DNA from: Microbulbifer sp. MI-G
GTDB taxonomy: Bacteria > Pseudomonadota > Gammaproteobacteria > Pseudomonadales > Cellvibrionaceae
Assembly: GCF_030440425.1 (NCBI RefSeq)
Contig: NZ_CP098023.1
Span: forward strand, 3,346,501 to 3,410,500
DNA: 64,000 nucleotides
Reading direction: 5' to 3'
The notes under the pieces are model-generated. The model made no database searches and was not told the DNA's origin. It saw only the letters and a list, made by a program, of their open reading frames with translations. This document shows, piece by piece, positions 63,939 through 64,000 of this stretch (within the stretch, counting starts at the first letter, position 1; each line of letters starts with the position of its first letter). Both the position numbers and the translations under genes were made by a program.

Positions 63939-64000
63939 ATTAAAATGATGCGACCAGATCCGGTGTCGAGCCCTGAAAACCAATTCTTTTGGGATGCACT

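Noticed and set aside
1..64000. CRISPR arrays, rRNA, tRNA genes, prophage
   Set aside because: No regularly spaced repeats, no conserved RNA cores and no phage structural genes were seen.

Overview
The window looks like chromosomal DNA of a marine-type gammaproteobacterium. The evidence is a BamC–DapA block in the gammaproteobacterial order, three TonB-dependent receptors, a proton-coupled peptide transporter, an assimilatory nitrate reductase tail and an RND pump. A Cellvibrionales or Microbulbifer-like host is a plausible guess from gene style only; nothing here fixes the genus.

Bases 1–27.9 kb read as resident, fairly GC-rich chromosome. In order it holds the C-terminus of an assimilatory nitrate reductase, a VOC protein, a dienelactone hydrolase, soxR with a textbook SoxR-type promoter, a two-gene ABC exporter, a TetR-controlled RND pump (adaptor plus permease), an amidohydrolase, an MBL hydrolase, a GDPD, a large uncharacterised membrane protein, a 1018-residue TonB-dependent receptor, a transglutaminase/TPR lipoprotein, a POT peptide transporter, a TauE/SafE permease, the block dapA–bamC–MBL hydrolase, an LpxL-type acyltransferase and a DUF2789 protein.

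Bases 29.4–62.6 kb form a catabolic island with looser spacing, AT-rich gaps and insertion-sequence debris. Many of its enzymes resemble actinobacterial steroid-degradation proteins. These are a FadE30-like acyl-CoA dehydrogenase next to an IpdF-like SDR, then MaoC, thiolase and SRPBCC genes; two KstD-type flavoproteins with an acyl-CoA ligase and a ferredoxin; a KshA-like Rieske oxygenase; and a CamA-type ferredoxin reductase. A second module consists of an enoyl-CoA hydratase-like protein that appears circularly permuted, a two-part CoA-transferase, a YtcJ-type amidohydrolase and a small Cys-containing protein. Two TonB receptors, a DUF3604 protein, an exported beta-rich protein and an 826-residue double CaiB protein complete it. 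My reading is that receptors import a hydrophobic polycyclic (steroid-like) compound, Rieske and KstD-type enzymes attack its rings, and the CoA-dependent enzymes degrade the acid products. HsaABCD- and IpdAB-type genes are absent here, so the pathway is incomplete or the substrate differs.

The TetR gene at 48.1 kb carries a clear palindrome. The same promoter segment, followed by a decayed copy of the TetR gene, sits upstream of the ferredoxin at 44.7 kb. An intact ISKra4-type transposase ends the window. Decayed fragments of the same kind of element lie directly before the 45.4-kb receptor gene and, inverted, at 59.1–59.9 kb, so the double CoA-transferase is bracketed by related IS sequences.
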